Positions 47,901 through 60,695 of a stretch of DNA of 64,000 nt are shown in pieces (position 1 is the stretch's first letter; every line of letters starts with the position of its first letter). The translations under genes and the position numbers were made by a program. Below the pieces are notes generated by a model. The model ran no database searches and was not told the DNA's origin. It saw only the letters and a list, made by a program, of their open reading frames with translations. Source of the stretch: Ceratothoa steindachneri (taxonomy: Eukaryota; Arthropoda; Malacostraca; Isopoda; Cymothoidae); the NCBI GenBank assembly GCA_963969495.1, contig OZ018335.1, positions 85,046,354 to 85,110,353 on the forward strand, read 5' to 3'.

Positions 47901-48809
47901 TAATCCGAGTCAGATGGTAGACGTGGATAATGAGTATCCCCTACCCTCCATAGTCTTTCCCAAGAACGGAACATCCATTAAGTTACCATTAAAACTCCAA
48001 ATCGTAGTGAGCGCCACGCCCATTAACTAACCCGTAGTGAAACTTGTTTCCCACCCCCGTTAGATCGGACCCAGACACGATCTCACATTTACCTTCATAA
48101 AGGATGACTATGGGACTCACGCTCCCATCATTTATACCACACAGCAACATACCGCTCTAGCCATAAGGGTCAGTTTAAAATTATTCAAGTACCATAAAAA
48201 GGGTAGTTCGAGTAGGTTGGAATACCACTACCATTTTGTGCCATAATTGGATAGACTCAATAACCCGAACGGCCGACCTAGGGGAGGTAAAGTAATGGTC
48301 ATAGAGTACCACTTAATATTAACTATATCTAAGGGGCCGATAAGGTAAAGCCTCTGTATAACCTGAGTTGAAACCGCATTTAGGGTTATTCCAGCACCCG
48401 GTAATCATAATACCATGTGTTCATTTTTTTTGTGTGGTCGTAGTTAGTGTTCAGATTTAAGTTCTTAAAAGTTTAGAAATGTAAGAAAGTAGCTGGTTAG
48501 ATCCTACTTTCGAGCCAGGCTCCTTTTTTTGGTGTAATCGATGAATTATGTTTTGCTTGTTTGTATGATAAATTGTGTGGTGAAACATACCCACAGTAGG
48601 CTCGCGTGGCCTATTTCTATCAACTGCCTTTGTACGCGCGCGTGTGTGCGCTTAAGTTCAAATAGACTAAAGGTAAGAGTATGGTTGACCCCAGTCAGCC
48701 GTGATAATCATAAGTAGGTTCAAAGCCATGCAAGTTTGCTTTTGTCTTCTATGTTTAGTTATTTATTTTTGTTGTTGACTAGAGCCCCCCTCCCCGAGCA
48801 AGTCCTTCC
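47901..48809. other. Rest of LTR element 2 interior, no recognised domain
   Basis: Plus-strand readings such as HDLTFTFIKDDYGTHAPIIY near 48080 and RLEYHYHFV near 48220 look coding-like but match nothing I know and are interrupted by stops. Past 48420 the sequence is non-coding up to the polypurine tract. Confidence 0.45.
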
Positions 48810-48819
48810 AAGAGAAGAA
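48810..48819 (+). promoter_or_regulatory. Polypurine tract of LTR element 2
   Basis: AAGAGAAGAA directly before the 3' LTR start TGTAAGGAAA. Confidence 0.7.
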
Positions 48820-50261
48820 TGTAAGGAAAGAGATGGTCCCCCACTCACAAGTGAGCCTCTGGTCTTTTACCAAAACGTCCTGTCAGTGGAGGCAGCGTAA
48901 CCCAACCACTTAACCTCCTCCCTTCTCGCCCTTCGTCTCGAGGAGAAGGTGAACTGTTATGCTCTACCACATAAGGCACTAATGAGCAAGATTTTCCCTA
49001 AGAGTTGGTATTTAATTTCACCGCATATGTGAAATTAGAGGAGCGTCGCCCTAAAGCCAGAAGGTCCCTCAGGGCCAGATGTATGACGCTCTGAGGAAAA
49101 CCGTTGGAACAGGAGAGTTCATGCTGCCTGTTCCCCCCCTCCTGCCTCTACCCCAGTCGGGTGGCGACGTTTAAAAGCAAATAGCTTCGGAAAAACGTGG
49201 TAGATTAAGGGATTCATCAAAGTGACGAAGACTTCGAAAGAGGCTCGGCTAGAAACAGAAGGGACTAAGAAGAATCTCATGCTAGAGCCAGTTCCTGGGG
49301 TTCACACTGAACTTTAAATTAACTTGATTTAAGAGAATAGTTTAACTAACTCTCGTCAGAAAAACCTCACTATCCTGGTGGATCCCAAATCACCGAGATA
49401 GTCCTCGCCTCTGAGAACTACCGGAACTAAGAAGAAGCTCATCCTCGAGCCAGTTCCTGGTGGTCACAACGAGCTTTAAGTTAACCTGATTTAAGTAGCA
49501 AGTTCAACTTACTCTCGTCAGAGAAACCCTCCTTATCCTGGTGTAGCACAAGGCACAGAGATAGTCCTCGCCCTTGAGGAAGATCCCTGAGTGAACTCCC
49601 TGCCGCACGTCCCTGAGTCAAAAGATTTAAGCATTGACTCATCGCTCGCCAGTGCAAATTAATCCCCGAGTATCCCGAAGAGAAAAAGAAACATTCTTCC
49701 ACTGTCCAGTGGTGAGATCAGTTCCTCCAGAAGGCATGCGTCTCTCCATCTGCCACATGCTCCAAAGGCCCTTTGTGTCTTTAAAGCTATTTCTCCCGTA
49801 CGAGCACATCTGGACACGCTTCACACGTCGACCCGGAAACAACATTCCTGAGGTAACGTAACAATTGAGTTCAATGTCAGACTCAAACCTGATTCTAGTA
49901 AGAATCTATAAAGTTATTTGAACACCGGTACCTGTTTCAGTAAGGTCCGTTTGCATTTACATATTTAAGTGAGATGTGGGTCACCCATTACTCTTATTTC
50001 AAGTAGGTCATTTTAGAAAGCCTCACTTAAATTTGTTGAATCCATTTCTAGGTATTTAGTGGGTCAAATTTCGTTGGTTCATGTTTTTTTTAATTAAAGG
50101 TTAGATTTTGGGGGAATAAATTTTTATTCAATCCTCGAAACGCTAAGCATGGTCCTAGGAACCCTCAAAGATTAAAGAAGTGATAATCACATAATAATAT
50201 TCATAATAATTGAAAAAAATATAGCACTCCATCCATCACTCGTCCTTCCTATAATACGACA
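48820..50261 (+). repeat. 3' LTR of LTR element 2
   Basis: It begins TGTAAGGAAAGAG and ends ATACGACA. Compared with the 5' LTR it lacks a few short segments near its end (around 50220). Confidence 0.9.
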
Positions 50262-53200
50262 CTCTCTAACCTGCAAAATGCAATTAGAGGGCATATCGAT
50301 TTCTCACCTGCACAGAATACCCCTTAAAGTGATGTTGATCATCATAGGCAACTTTCTATGTTATTAATTGTTCAGTTATTATTATTATTATTCTCACAAA
50401 CAACAAAAAAGGTTGAAAAGTTTATTTCAAAATTGGAATAAATTAGAGATAAGAAAACCCAACGACCATTAGTAAATATAAGTGCGCAACAAATGGACCA
50501 AGAAAAAGTAAATAGTAACTTTGACCAAATAAAGATAAAATATATAAATTTTAGTAATTGGTAAGTTAGTAGGTAGGGTAGTTTGTTCATTTTTCTTACC
50601 TAACCTAATTTAACTTAATTTTAACGTAATTTAAATCTAAGCAAAACTAACCTGCTCACAGAGCTACTCTACTCAACTTTATTTCATTAAATACTAAAGC
50701 TTTCAAACCCAAGTTCAGCCATACAGTATTGTAATTTACTTGAGGTTGAAAACCATTTTATGTTGATGATTGTTAATCAAAATTCAATAATGTTGATTAC
50801 TTTCATTTTGTAATAAATATCAATTAAAGGTGAAATTCACTACAAGTGCTTTTCATTTAAATAAATAAAACATCTATTAAATTTGAAAAATCATGAAATA
50901 ACCATTTACCACCTCACTAGTTCATTTCTAATGGTTGTATAGTTATATCTAACGGCCTAGACGCAATTTCTGTAAATTATCTTTATTGCAAGATTTCAGG
51001 CCTTTTGAGGGTATCAATGATGATCCACATGTTTGATTTAGGCCAGTATCTACCTTTATAAATGTAGAAAGAAAGCTTACAAGCTCTAAGTAGTACGTTT
51101 TGTCCTCATACAGCGGTCATGAACGTTCTATGATTCATAGCAAATGAGATTTTTAGATTCCGACTCTGACATCTTCTACTGACTGGTCTTAATTAAGTAT
51201 TTCCTTTTGTTCAAACAATCTCTAACAAGTTTATTTGATAAATATCAATTTGGGAGGAACTTTCGATTGCTATAGTTCAGCATTTGTACTGATTTTCTTT
51301 GCACTGTTATTTTACTTGTGTGAGAAAATTAGTCCAAATAAGGATAAAAGGCGTAATAATATTCAAGAACTTATAATAACATGGGGGAATATTACCCCCA
51401 ATTTTAAAGCTTTAATAATAACGTGGATAAGACTATCCCTTATATCTAAAAGTTTTAATCAGTGAAAACGAAACTCGCCTATCACCACTAGGACTTCGTG
51501 CTCAATTAATCACAAATAAAAGACTAGCCTCCATTTTTTTTAGTTGAAAGCCGGCAGTAAAAAAAATGGTATAGTAAATTTCAGGCAGGTTATTTTTTAA
51601 GGTTTAAATTAGTCATAATTGCTCCCAGTTTCGGCCAAAACCTATTGAAACTATTATTTAAATACCTGACACTTTACCTTTTTTATCATATTGGAAAAGA
51701 TAAAGGTAGCAAGTGGTCTAGATACTAATACAAAAACTGTGATACACAAGATATTTTGTTGTGTCAAATAGAGGCGTATCGCGGCCAAGAAGCTTCTAAG
51801 CGATACAACTTAAAAAGACCTTTTGTGTCCGATAAAATAAATGCATGGAAAGAATTTGTTTGGAGGAATCTTCGAAATTTGTGATTTTATGGAGTTTGTG
51901 TTTATTTGAGGAGTTTCTTCGCCATTTTGATTTTAAGGAGTTAGTATTTTATGCGTTAATGAGTTAAAGTTCCGTTAGAGTTAATTCGGTATTATACAAT
52001 GTTAGCTTATCCTAAAAAAAATTAGGATGTAAAATACAAACAACTTTAAGTCTGAATCGGTGAGGAAACCCGTAAAAATCACTTTGATCTTTTACAAAAT
52101 CCTGCTCTAATGCAGCCTGGATTGGTTTAACGCAAATCAAACTCATTTCATAATAAATATGAGGTATTTAATTGAAAATGTTGGCAAAGGAAATGCCCTT
52201 TAAATCGTAATTTTTTGGTCATTTCTAATGGTTACCTCACGAGTTTGTACCAGTTGAGATCTTCAACCTCACCTGTTTTCTGTACTTTGTCTCACTCAGG
52301 TTTTACACTGTCTGCAGATTTACAAATCGTACACAATAAAACACTATCGCTATCATTTACATATATAGAAGGAGAATGGCGAAATCAGCCTTGTGACAGA
52401 CTCCGATTAGTGCTTTGGCATTTAGTACAATTCATTCCGGCGCGGATTCACTGTGATCAAAGGGGCTGAAGCCCCGCCCTCTCAAATTTCCGACCTGTTT
52501 ATCTTTATATTTCTTTTTTAAGCCATACATGTATTCAGCTATTCAGAAAGAGTTATGTAATAATATTGAATGTATATGAAACAGTTCTTTAAACTGTTGC
52601 GATCAAATGTATCTTATATGATACATGTCTAAATTACAGGTAAATCTCACAAATAGTTATCAAATTCAGCATTATACCTTAGCTGACGACCCAAAACTAC
52701 AATAAACCACAATTCCTAATTTTTTGATGTGTGGAAAAAAATTCGGCTTTGAGAGAGTAAGTGCTCACTCCTTTATGAGATGCTGTTATTTAGTATCAAT
52801 ACTGTCGATGATAAACCTTATTAATCATCAAAGCCCTTTTCTCAGACTAACTCAGAGGGAGAAATTCAAGTTAGCTCCACCCAAATTTTTCTACTGGATT
52901 CACTACTGAATTCACTGGAAAAAGTCCGGTAACCAAACCCTACCTAATCACTAATAAGTTTCCATGGATGTCTTGAAGCGAAGTTTTCCTTATCTATTTT
53001 TCTTTAGTTTCAGCGATTCTTCCACAGGAAAATTCCATTAAATTTTTAAAACGTAAAACGAGATTTTTATAGTTTTGGAAATGGTTATACATTATTTGGG
53101 AGGTGGAAATTTTCCACCTATGATCCTTTTCTATATTTTGTATAAGTTTGTACATTTGGTTCGTCGCGTTGATCAATATATTATTTCAAAGTACGATTTT

Positions 53201-53995
53201 CGTCTTTGAACATTAATCAAAGGCTTATGTAGTGAAATATGTAAGTGTTGAACATATATATTAAATAAGGCAGTTAATGGATTTCTAGTCACATTCATAT
53301 TCACCTGGAACAAATAGTACATACCATATTATAGATACTGCGCACATATCCCGCATACCCATTCACTTGTATAATCACTATGGTATTATTGGTAACATTA
53401 CCAAGTCCTTTTCCCATACTGCACACGACGATCTGGTTCATTTAAAACATTTTTCATTGCTTAAACACCTAAGTTCTGGAAAAATAATTAGAGAAATCCT
53501 AGCCTACAATGACCTTTAATAGCAAAATATATAAATTAACATGAGAAAATTGACATTGCCACAAGTTGAAGGGGTAAAACCTGCACTTAAGGCTATGGAA
53601 TAGCGACTTTGTTCTAAACTTCTAAAGCAAATTTCATACGGAAGAATTTGATGTGACTAAATTGAAATACTGACAGTGATATTTTGAATTTTTTTCCGTT
53701 ACATCGTAAATTTACATAACTTTATATTTTTTCATCGATAATTTCACTTTAAAAAGTTTTATTCAAAACTAATATTTCAAACGATGACAAATTTCATCCA
53801 GAATATTAAAAACACTGCCTGAAGGACAGATCTAAGAAGGAAGGAAATATCTGAAGGAAAATAGGAAATACCAATGAGCTTTTATTACCACGATATAGAA
53901 ATTGTAAATACACTTCATACGTATGAACCTAAAAAGGAAAAAATATAGAAAATACTACTAAAATACACATGTCTATAAATTCTCCACCTTTTTGC
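50262..53995. other. No recognisable gene
   Basis: AT-rich. Frames at 51235-51465 (a hydrophobic stretch) and 52215-52469 have no family motif or supporting context. No element ends seen. Confidence 0.5.
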
Positions 53996-53997
53996 AA

Positions 53998-54065
53998 TTA
54001 TGGTAGTGTGATCCGTAGTGACCTTTGTACATAGATTATTGGTTCAATCCCGACTACTTGCGTAT
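53998..54065 (+). repeat. Possible tRNA-derived SINE fragment
   Basis: GGTTCAATCCC at about 54042 is a perfect Pol III B box. A weak A-box-like GATCCGTAGTGAC lies about 30 bp upstream, and GTAGT and ACTAC could form an acceptor-like pair. No SINE body or tail was recognised. Confidence 0.25.
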
Positions 54066-54634
54066 TTTGAATGAGCTTGAAGCCGGAAGATCAAAAGCGC
54101 CTTATCATCCAAAGCAAAGAAAAACTCCCCAAGTCGAAAGAAATTACGTGAACCATTCGAGATAAGGAAATTCATAGAATATCTCGACTAGTGAACAAAA
54201 ACAACCGCCCCTTTCAACATCTGACCAATTTGAAAACATTCAATATTGTTTTGCTCAAAAAGAGAATCGTATTGAATATATTTATCGCCCTTTTACGACG
54301 AGATACACTTTTTTAGGTTTATTTAAATTTAAGGGATTATTTATGCATTGCCCCATAATTACTTAGCTAACGTTTTCTTCCTAATTGTCTCGCTGGAAAT
54401 CATATCATCGCCGGACATTTCAAACATAATAGGGGAAATTTTGCCTTTATTTGGTTCACGTTTCTTTTTCACTTCTTTCTTTTCTTGGGGTATTTGCTTA
54501 ATTATTGGCTAGGTATTAAAAACATCCCTACCATCAATTTGAGGCATTAAAAAGCAGGTTTCTTACCTTTGTAGATGTCAAGAACACGGCTCAATAGGAC
54601 CGCAATTCAATTTTTTCTGGCTGAAAATTTTTTT

Positions 54635-55612
54635 CATTTCAGTCACGTGACGAGACTCTATAAGTTACTCTGTCCGTCCGTAGGTCGGCGGTTGGATGGT
54701 AACCATTTTACTTTTCAATGAGTTTGGGGTCAATAACATCATAATTATTAGGCTAAACCTAACAAAATCTGAGACACTTATGTTGTTTTACGTTTTATTT
54801 CGAATGATAGAATTGGCAAAGTCTTTCCAATGTTAGTCCCGGAATTATTAAAAGAAAACTAACTATGGGCCAGATTGTTCCATTTGTTGAAAGTTTTGAA
54901 CGTCATAAGGTCATGGTCAGAAAATGAAAGAACGCGATCTAGGTCTAATGACCTTGTTATAATTACTCAGGTGATTTCACAGAGCAGCGCATCCTTCTTT
55001 TGGCACCGCGGAAAAACAAGGAAGATTTTAGCGACGCGCCTCATTTGGCAATCAATCGCCTTTGCCTTCTGTCCTTCGTCGGGTCTTAACCACAAATAAG
55101 TACCAATAACTTTTTGAATGGTTTCGTTGTTTTGGTTATATCACTAGTAAGAGTATTTCCATAAGCATTGGTAATTTTCGGCCAAATCTCGAATTATGTC
55201 TAAACTGAGCATTTTTCGTTCGCTTGACAAGAAAAGAAAAGACTGAATTTAGAGATGTTCTTTTAACACAAGAACAGCGGAAATTGGGGCATAACAGCGA
55301 GAGCGGTCATTTTGACCACCATCTAATATAATTCTTAATTTACGCTTATTAGTATTTATCGAAGGAAAATGATAATTGTTACATGTTTATTTGCAGAGTC
55401 TGCTGACTAAAGTCGCGTGCTTTCACTTATTCTGATATATGACTTTACGACCTTCAAAACTTTCAATAATTCCCGTACTAACCTTGGTTAGAATCGGCCG
55501 AATAGTTACAATGTTATACCAAATTAAGGTCAAAACAGGAACCGAAGAACCGACGACCGACATAGTGAGATGTAGAGTCGCTCGTGACTAAAAGGTAGAC
55601 TCTTTAAATCAC
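54635..55612. mobile_element. Fold-back / MITE-like element with long inverted arms
   Basis: The left arm (54635-54945) resembles the reverse complement of the right arm (55390-55612). The tips are CAGTCACGTGACGAGACTCT and, reversed, TAGTCACGAGCGACTCT. Inner parts also pair, for example GTTAGTCCCGGAATTATT with GTTAGTACGGGAATTATT, and GAAAGTTTTGAACGTCATAA with GAAAGTTTTGAAGGTCGTAA. The centre has no transposase motif. Target duplication not resolved. Confidence 0.6.
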
Positions 55613-55639
55613 CATCTGCTATTAGAGCAGATAAACAAA

Positions 55640-56143
55640 CTTCTTACAAACATTAGAAAATAATAAAACCATAAGGTAAACTTCACAAAAACAAGAACAT
55701 TTAATTCATATCTTATTGCTAATATCGAGATTTATTTTTGTCAGTTTTTAGTCGCCTGCAAGTCTTTTATTGTAATCATTAAATTTGTAAATTATTTGGG
55801 CACGATTACAATAAAATAAAAATTATTGAATCCTTAAAAATCAAATAAATTCCAAATTTCAATACGTCAAAAGGGCAGCATAAAGGGTAGTTAGTCCCTA
55901 TGTATCAAACCTCATTTTGAAAGATATTGTAAATCACCTAAAGTTACGCCTCCAGTTAAATCTCAGTTAACTGTTATTATATATTCCAGTATTTCAGTTT
56001 TTCTTGGGCAATTTCTCTTAGTTAACGACTCAAGATGGTAAGTATGAAACGCTACATATTGAAACTAGTTCTAATAAACTTTATGCTCCAAAATAGTGTT
56101 TTTCCTTCGACATTTAATTTACTCGTTATTGAGTAAAATAGTG

Positions 56144-56145
<2 letters not shown>
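55640..56145. other. No recognisable gene
   Basis: AT-rich sequence up to the (TA)n array. Confidence 0.5.

Positions 56146-56205
<60 letters not shown>
56146..56205. repeat. (TA)n microsatellite at the 3' end of PLE-D
   Basis: About 60 bp of AT dinucleotides. Confidence 0.95.
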
Positions 56206-56208
<3 letters not shown>

Positions 56209-57275
56209 GTAATTATTGCTGCTAACCAGGCTGATTTTTAATTTAACAGCGAAGGAAAGGGCGCAGAAGATGCTCAGGTACATATATTTATTGCCATTTT
56301 GAGAACAGCGTTTTGGGCCACATGCCCATCTTCAGGTTCTAGGATTTAAAAGATACACAATAAGGCAAACAAAAAGTTGCTGAAAAGTAATTTAATAAAA
56401 AAAAACCCCGAAAGAGATAAAATAAGAATTAAAATGAATCAAATCAGTGATACCCTATTTTCTAAAAAAAAAAACTAAAAAGGCAAACAGGCAATTAAAA
56501 ATATAATTAATAACTCAATTCAAGTAAACTAAGAAAACAGTGAGTAAAATGACAAAAATGTAAAAACTGAATGTATAAACTAAAATGAATACTAATATGA
56601 CTGAAAGGGGTAACAATTTAAATAGTTTAAGATGGAAGTCAATGAATGGTATGAGGTAAAAGAAAAATTAAAGTGTTAAAATATTAACTAAACAAATTAA
56701 GAATGAAGTGCTTACCATACGGAGTTGGAGATAGAACCCAGAATGAGAAATTAAGTAATGAGAAAGAAAAGGAAACTTAGGATTTATGTTAGGTGGTTGT
56801 TTGATGTAGGGGAATAGGTTGGTAAATACCACAGGAATATATAATTAAGTAATTAGAAGGGGGACATAAGAGTTATCTTGGTTAAGAGTGGGGGATTTGA
56901 TTTTTATAAGAAGAGACTCTAATATTCGGAGGCTGTATCCATTAGTGTTACGGCCTCTAATTTTAAAATTGTTTATCGAGCAATCAGTTTTGCACTGTAT
57001 AGTGTGGTCTCTGATAGAAGAAACCTCCTTCCTAGACAGGATTTTGCCAGTGCGGTGGCTTATTCCTATATGGGAACAAAACCTCTCATATAATGAGCGA
57101 ACAGTACTGCCGATGTAAGTTCATTGCAAACAACAAGGACAAGTAAAAAGATATACAATGTGGTTGTTCATCTCGAGAGAAATCCTGTCCTTTTAGGAGA
57201 AGAAACTTCCTATAAAGAAAGGGTTAATGAAGGTGATGTGAAATTTAGTATGGAAGGAATATTTTTTGCGCAATT
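56206..57275 (-). mobile_element. PLE-D, 3' part (endonuclease and 3' UTR), minus strand
   Basis: On the minus strand near 57190-56880: NNHIVYLFTCPCCLQ, a stop, TYIGSTVRSLYERFCSHIGI, then HRTGKILSRKEVSSIRDHTI and YSLRILESLLIK. IVY and YIG are the GIY-YIG halves, and Arg and Glu are at the usual places. The 3' UTR (56880-56206) ends in a hammerhead-like core and a (TA)n array. The 5' continuation lies beyond the inserted LINE, at 63318-63880. Confidence 0.85.
56309..56335 (-). ncRNA. Hammerhead-like core in the PLE-D 3' UTR
   Basis: CTGAAGA is followed by the perfect stem TGGGC/GCCCA around ATGTG, then AAAC instead of GAAAC. It has the same layout as the core in PLE-E. The changed base suggests it is inactive. 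Confidence 0.35.
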
Positions 57276-57623
57276 GATTGATTGATTGATTGTATAGGTT
57301 TATTGTGCAATAGCGTATATTTATACATAATTATAATACAAATACCAAAATTATCCAATACAAATATAAGTAATAGTATGATACAATAATATAAATACAT
57401 GTAGTATAAGTGTACGCATTACATAAAGCGGCAGCCCGTCAGTGTTGGCGTTTAGTAAGACGTGGTGGAGCGTCCTACGCTGCAAGTGGGTGGCGGCGGT
57501 CTCCATCACCCATCGCCCGGCTGGGTGCGGGCGGCGATCAGCACGGAGGGGGTGCTGTTTTCAGCACCTCCAGCAGCTCGTTTGTTGGGCGGCCCTTTCC
57601 TCTCGCGCCCTGAGTAGGGCGCC

Positions 57624-58577
57624 TCAAACAGGGTTAGGGGCTGGCGCTCGCTCTGGCCTGAGGCAGGCGATGGCTGGGCAGGAGAGGAGGTAGTGCACCA
57701 GTGGGAGCCGGGAGCGGCCGCCGCAATGTTTGCACCTCCCTGCTACAAAGTCGGCGTGCAGCTCTTCCCACGTGGTGTAGCCCAGCCTCACACGCTGTAG
57801 CAGCACGCCGTTCGCTCTGGGATGCTGGGAGGATGGGTTTAGTGGGCGATAGGCTGTGGCTGTAGCATACCACGCCACTTGCCTTTTGATTGGTTCTCAT
57901 TCTTTGTGCTGCTGGTGGGCGTTGTGGGCGGCCCTGCGTTCAGCCTGGACCTTGAGCTGCTGCAGGCTGGGGTGCACGGTCCAGGTGATGGTGGGGCCGT
58001 GGGCGGCTCGCTTGACAGCCTCTTCGGCAACATCGTTGCCGCGCACGCAAACGTGGCTGGAAATCCAGTGGAGCTAGCCACGCCTGCCCTTAGCTGCCAG
58101 GTCCTGCAGGGTGCACAGGATGGTGGTGGTGAGGTGGATGTTGTCCCTGGTGTGGTTGTGGGCGTGGGCGTGCTGCAGCGCCTGCAGTCTCGACCGAGAG
58201 TCCGTGTGTATCACCACAGTGGCCTCCCAGAGGAGCAGAGCGTGCTGGAGGTCTTGCAGGATTGCTACCAGCTCCCTCTGGAGGTTGGAGCAGTGGTCTG
58301 ATGTCCTTCACGCCTGCGTCAAGCCACTCGTGATAAAGGCAGCGCCAGACCTCCCGCTGTCGGGGTCGATGGAGCCGTCGATGAAGTGCACTGCACTGCC
58401 TGGCTCCGTGACCTCAGACATGGCCATGAGGGCTTGCTGGCGCAGCTCCTCGGTGAGGCAGTTCGCTTTCCTGGCGGGCAGCTGTGTGGCGGTGAAGTTC
58501 GCGGCGCGGTGGGGGGGGGGTCCTATGGTGGTGGTGGTGGAACGTAAGCGGGGCTGGGGGTGTCGGGGTCGCGCCAC
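57624..58577 (-). pseudogene. RNase H domain and Cys/His tail of the LINE
   Basis: AVHFIDGSIDPDSGRSGAAF at about 58395-58340 has the first RNase H Asp (FIDGS). In other frames come ELVAILQDLQHALLL with the Glu, VVIHTDSRSRLQALQHAHAH with the second Asp, and VCVRGNDVAEEAVKRA with the final Asp. The end (57878-57624) reads LQRVRLGYTTWEELHADFV and CKHCGG with HYLLSC, the Cys/His motif that closes ORF2 in this group. At least two frame changes. Confidence 0.85.
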
Positions 58578-59213
58578 AGCTAGTTCCCTGCCGGGTTAAG
58601 GGAATAATTAGTTGCTAGGCTGACGTTTACGAGCCAGCTGTTGTTACGCAGGCACTCGATGCCCTGCGCCACTGCCATTCGGAGTCTCCTCTGCGCAACA
58701 CCCTTCACGTCGTGCTTAAGCACTCTGTCCCCCCGACAGGCGACAATACAATCACCCCTGGCGGTAAAGGGCACTAGGTTGGCCTCACTCTGCATGACAC
58801 AGGCACTGCACCACCTGGGTGCCCCCAACATGGTCCTCATGGCGGTGTTTTTTTTCCCCTCAAGGCGCTGTTGCTGTTGCCGGGGTAGCGCTACAAAGAC
58901 CGGTGCGCTGTGGTCCACTAAGGAAGCGCAGTGTCTGGAGGTAGTAGAGGAGGAGGACAGGGAAGGTTGCACCAGCGCTCGGCCGCTTCATGGCCCTCAT
59001 CACATTCAGCCGAGCCTGCGACCGCTCCCTCAGGTGCGTGACATGCTGCGTGAAGGAAAACTGTCTGTTTACCCACACTCGAGGTACTGGTAGGAGTCGT
59101 TCCAAGTCAGGCCTACTCCTTGGACGCAAAGCTGCTGACCAACAGGTGTGCAAGTCTTGATGGCTATGGCCTGGGACTTCTCTGCCAAGATCTTGAGCCC
59201 CAGCTCTTCGCAC

Positions 59214-60690
59214 TTAGCAGTGATGAGGTGCAGCGCTTCTTGGGCCCAAGCGAGCTTGTCGCCGCGCCCGGTGACGACTAGGGCCAGGTCGTCGGCGTAG
59301 CTGAGGAGGATGGTTCCCCACCCGATAAGGAGGGGCGACCAGCTGTTCCATCAGCACGTTGGAAAGGAACGGGCTGAGGATGCCGCCCTGGGGTGTCCCG
59401 TTCTCGAATGTGAGGTAGGGAGACTTGTGACCCAGGAACTTCACATGGGCTCGGCACTGGTAAAGGTAGTCCTGGAGCCCGCCCAGCAGTCTCCCTCGGA
59501 TGCCCTTCCTCACAAGGGCGGCTAGTATGGCACGGGGGCTAGCAAGCTCGAAAGCCTTCTCGAGGTCAAGGAAGACTACGATGGTGAGATGGTTGTTGGC
59601 GTTAGCCAGGAGGGTGATGCGGCAGTCCGCCGTGCTCACCCCCCTTTTGTAGCCGAACACGTGGTGGTAAAGGCTTCCCACGCTCCACTGTAGGTGACAC
59701 TGCACCATCTTCTCTGCTGTTTTTCTAGTGCAGCTCATAAGGGAGATCGGCCTGAAGGTGGTGTGATCCTTCGGCTTGGGGATGGGCTGGATGTCGGCGT
59801 CCTTCCAGGAGGGCGGCAGAAGGCCTGCCAACCACGAAGCGTTCAGAAGGACTAGCAGCGCGGCCTCCCTGGCGGGCCCAGCGTGCGCCAGCATGGAGTA
59901 CCGCACTCCGTCGGCTCCCGCCGCTGTGTCACGCCCACGCTTCGCCTTGGCCAGCTCCTCGAGCGTGAAAGGCTGGTCCGTCGCGGGCGGCAGACCCCGC
60001 TAATCCCTGAGCTCTTCATCACGCTGTGGGCGTAGCTCCTGCTGGAGGTATCGGGTGTGGGGAGGGAGCTGCTCGCTAGAACCCCTTGCTGTAAAACAGT
60101 TCGCCAGCCGATCTGCCTCTTGCTGTGGGCATGGGTGGGCAGCTGGGCGCGTCGGGGTGGCGCCTGAGGCCTTCCTGAAGCACTCTTACAGCTGGCCGAG
60201 GGAGGTGTATTGGCTGAAAGAGGCGCACCACTCCAGCCACTAGGCTTCCCTGGCGCTCAGGGACACCTATCACGCTCAGTCTACCACGTCCTGCAGGAGC
60301 TGCAGGTTGATGGTGGTCGGGCGCTTGTCATACAGCCTCCTGTAGACGTTGACGCGGTGATTGTGCTCCCAGACTTTCTCGTTATATAACCACCAGTCTG
60401 GGCGCCGGCGGCGATTAGAGGCTGTGCTGAGGATGCTGCACTCTCTATGGCCACCGTAAGGTCTCTCTCCTGCAGGTGCAGGTCCGCCGTAGGCACATAC
60501 GTGGACCACCATTCCTCCAGGGCGGCTTGGAACTTTGCCCAATCCGCCCTCCTGAAGTTCCATTGGGGCAGCGGGAGAGGAGGAGCTAGTGGGGCCACAG
60601 TAAGGGGGGTGAGGGTCCCGTAATGGTCGGTGGTGAGGGTAGGGTGGACCTGCAAGGTGGCGCCTGGTTGTAGGTCGCCAGACACCAGCG
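59214..60690 (-). pseudogene. Reverse transcriptase of the LINE
   Basis: The open part 59906-59214 has PIPKPKDHTTFRPISLMSC, VVFLDLEKAFELASP (first catalytic Asp) and ENGTPQGGILSPFLSNVLM. The SYADDLALV box is in another frame at about 59289-59300, followed by LITAKCEELGLKILAEKSQA at 59215. The stretch 60690-59910 is the linker between endonuclease and RT and is broken. The RT copies the LINE RNA at the nicked target. Confidence 0.9.
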
Positions 60691-60695
60691 TGAGG

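Larger units (their letters stand above)
45299..50261 (+). mobile_element. LTR element 2: gag-like ORF, no pol
   Basis: Two LTRs of about 1.5 kb flank only 2.0 kb of internal sequence. The ends are TGTAAAGAAA and TACGACA. The flanks CCCTC and CTCTC may be a 5-bp target duplication with one mismatch. The internal part holds a primer-binding site, a broken gag N-terminus with linker repeats, an unrecognised stretch and a polypurine tract. No protease, integrase, RT or RNase H motif was found, so it must have used enzymes from a relative such as the Gmr1-like element. The LTRs differ clearly, so it is older. Confidence 0.82.

Noticed and set aside
51235..52469. Frames at 51235-51465 and 52215-52469 as small host genes
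   Set aside because: No family motif, splice context, composition change or conserved neighbour; such lengths are expected by chance.
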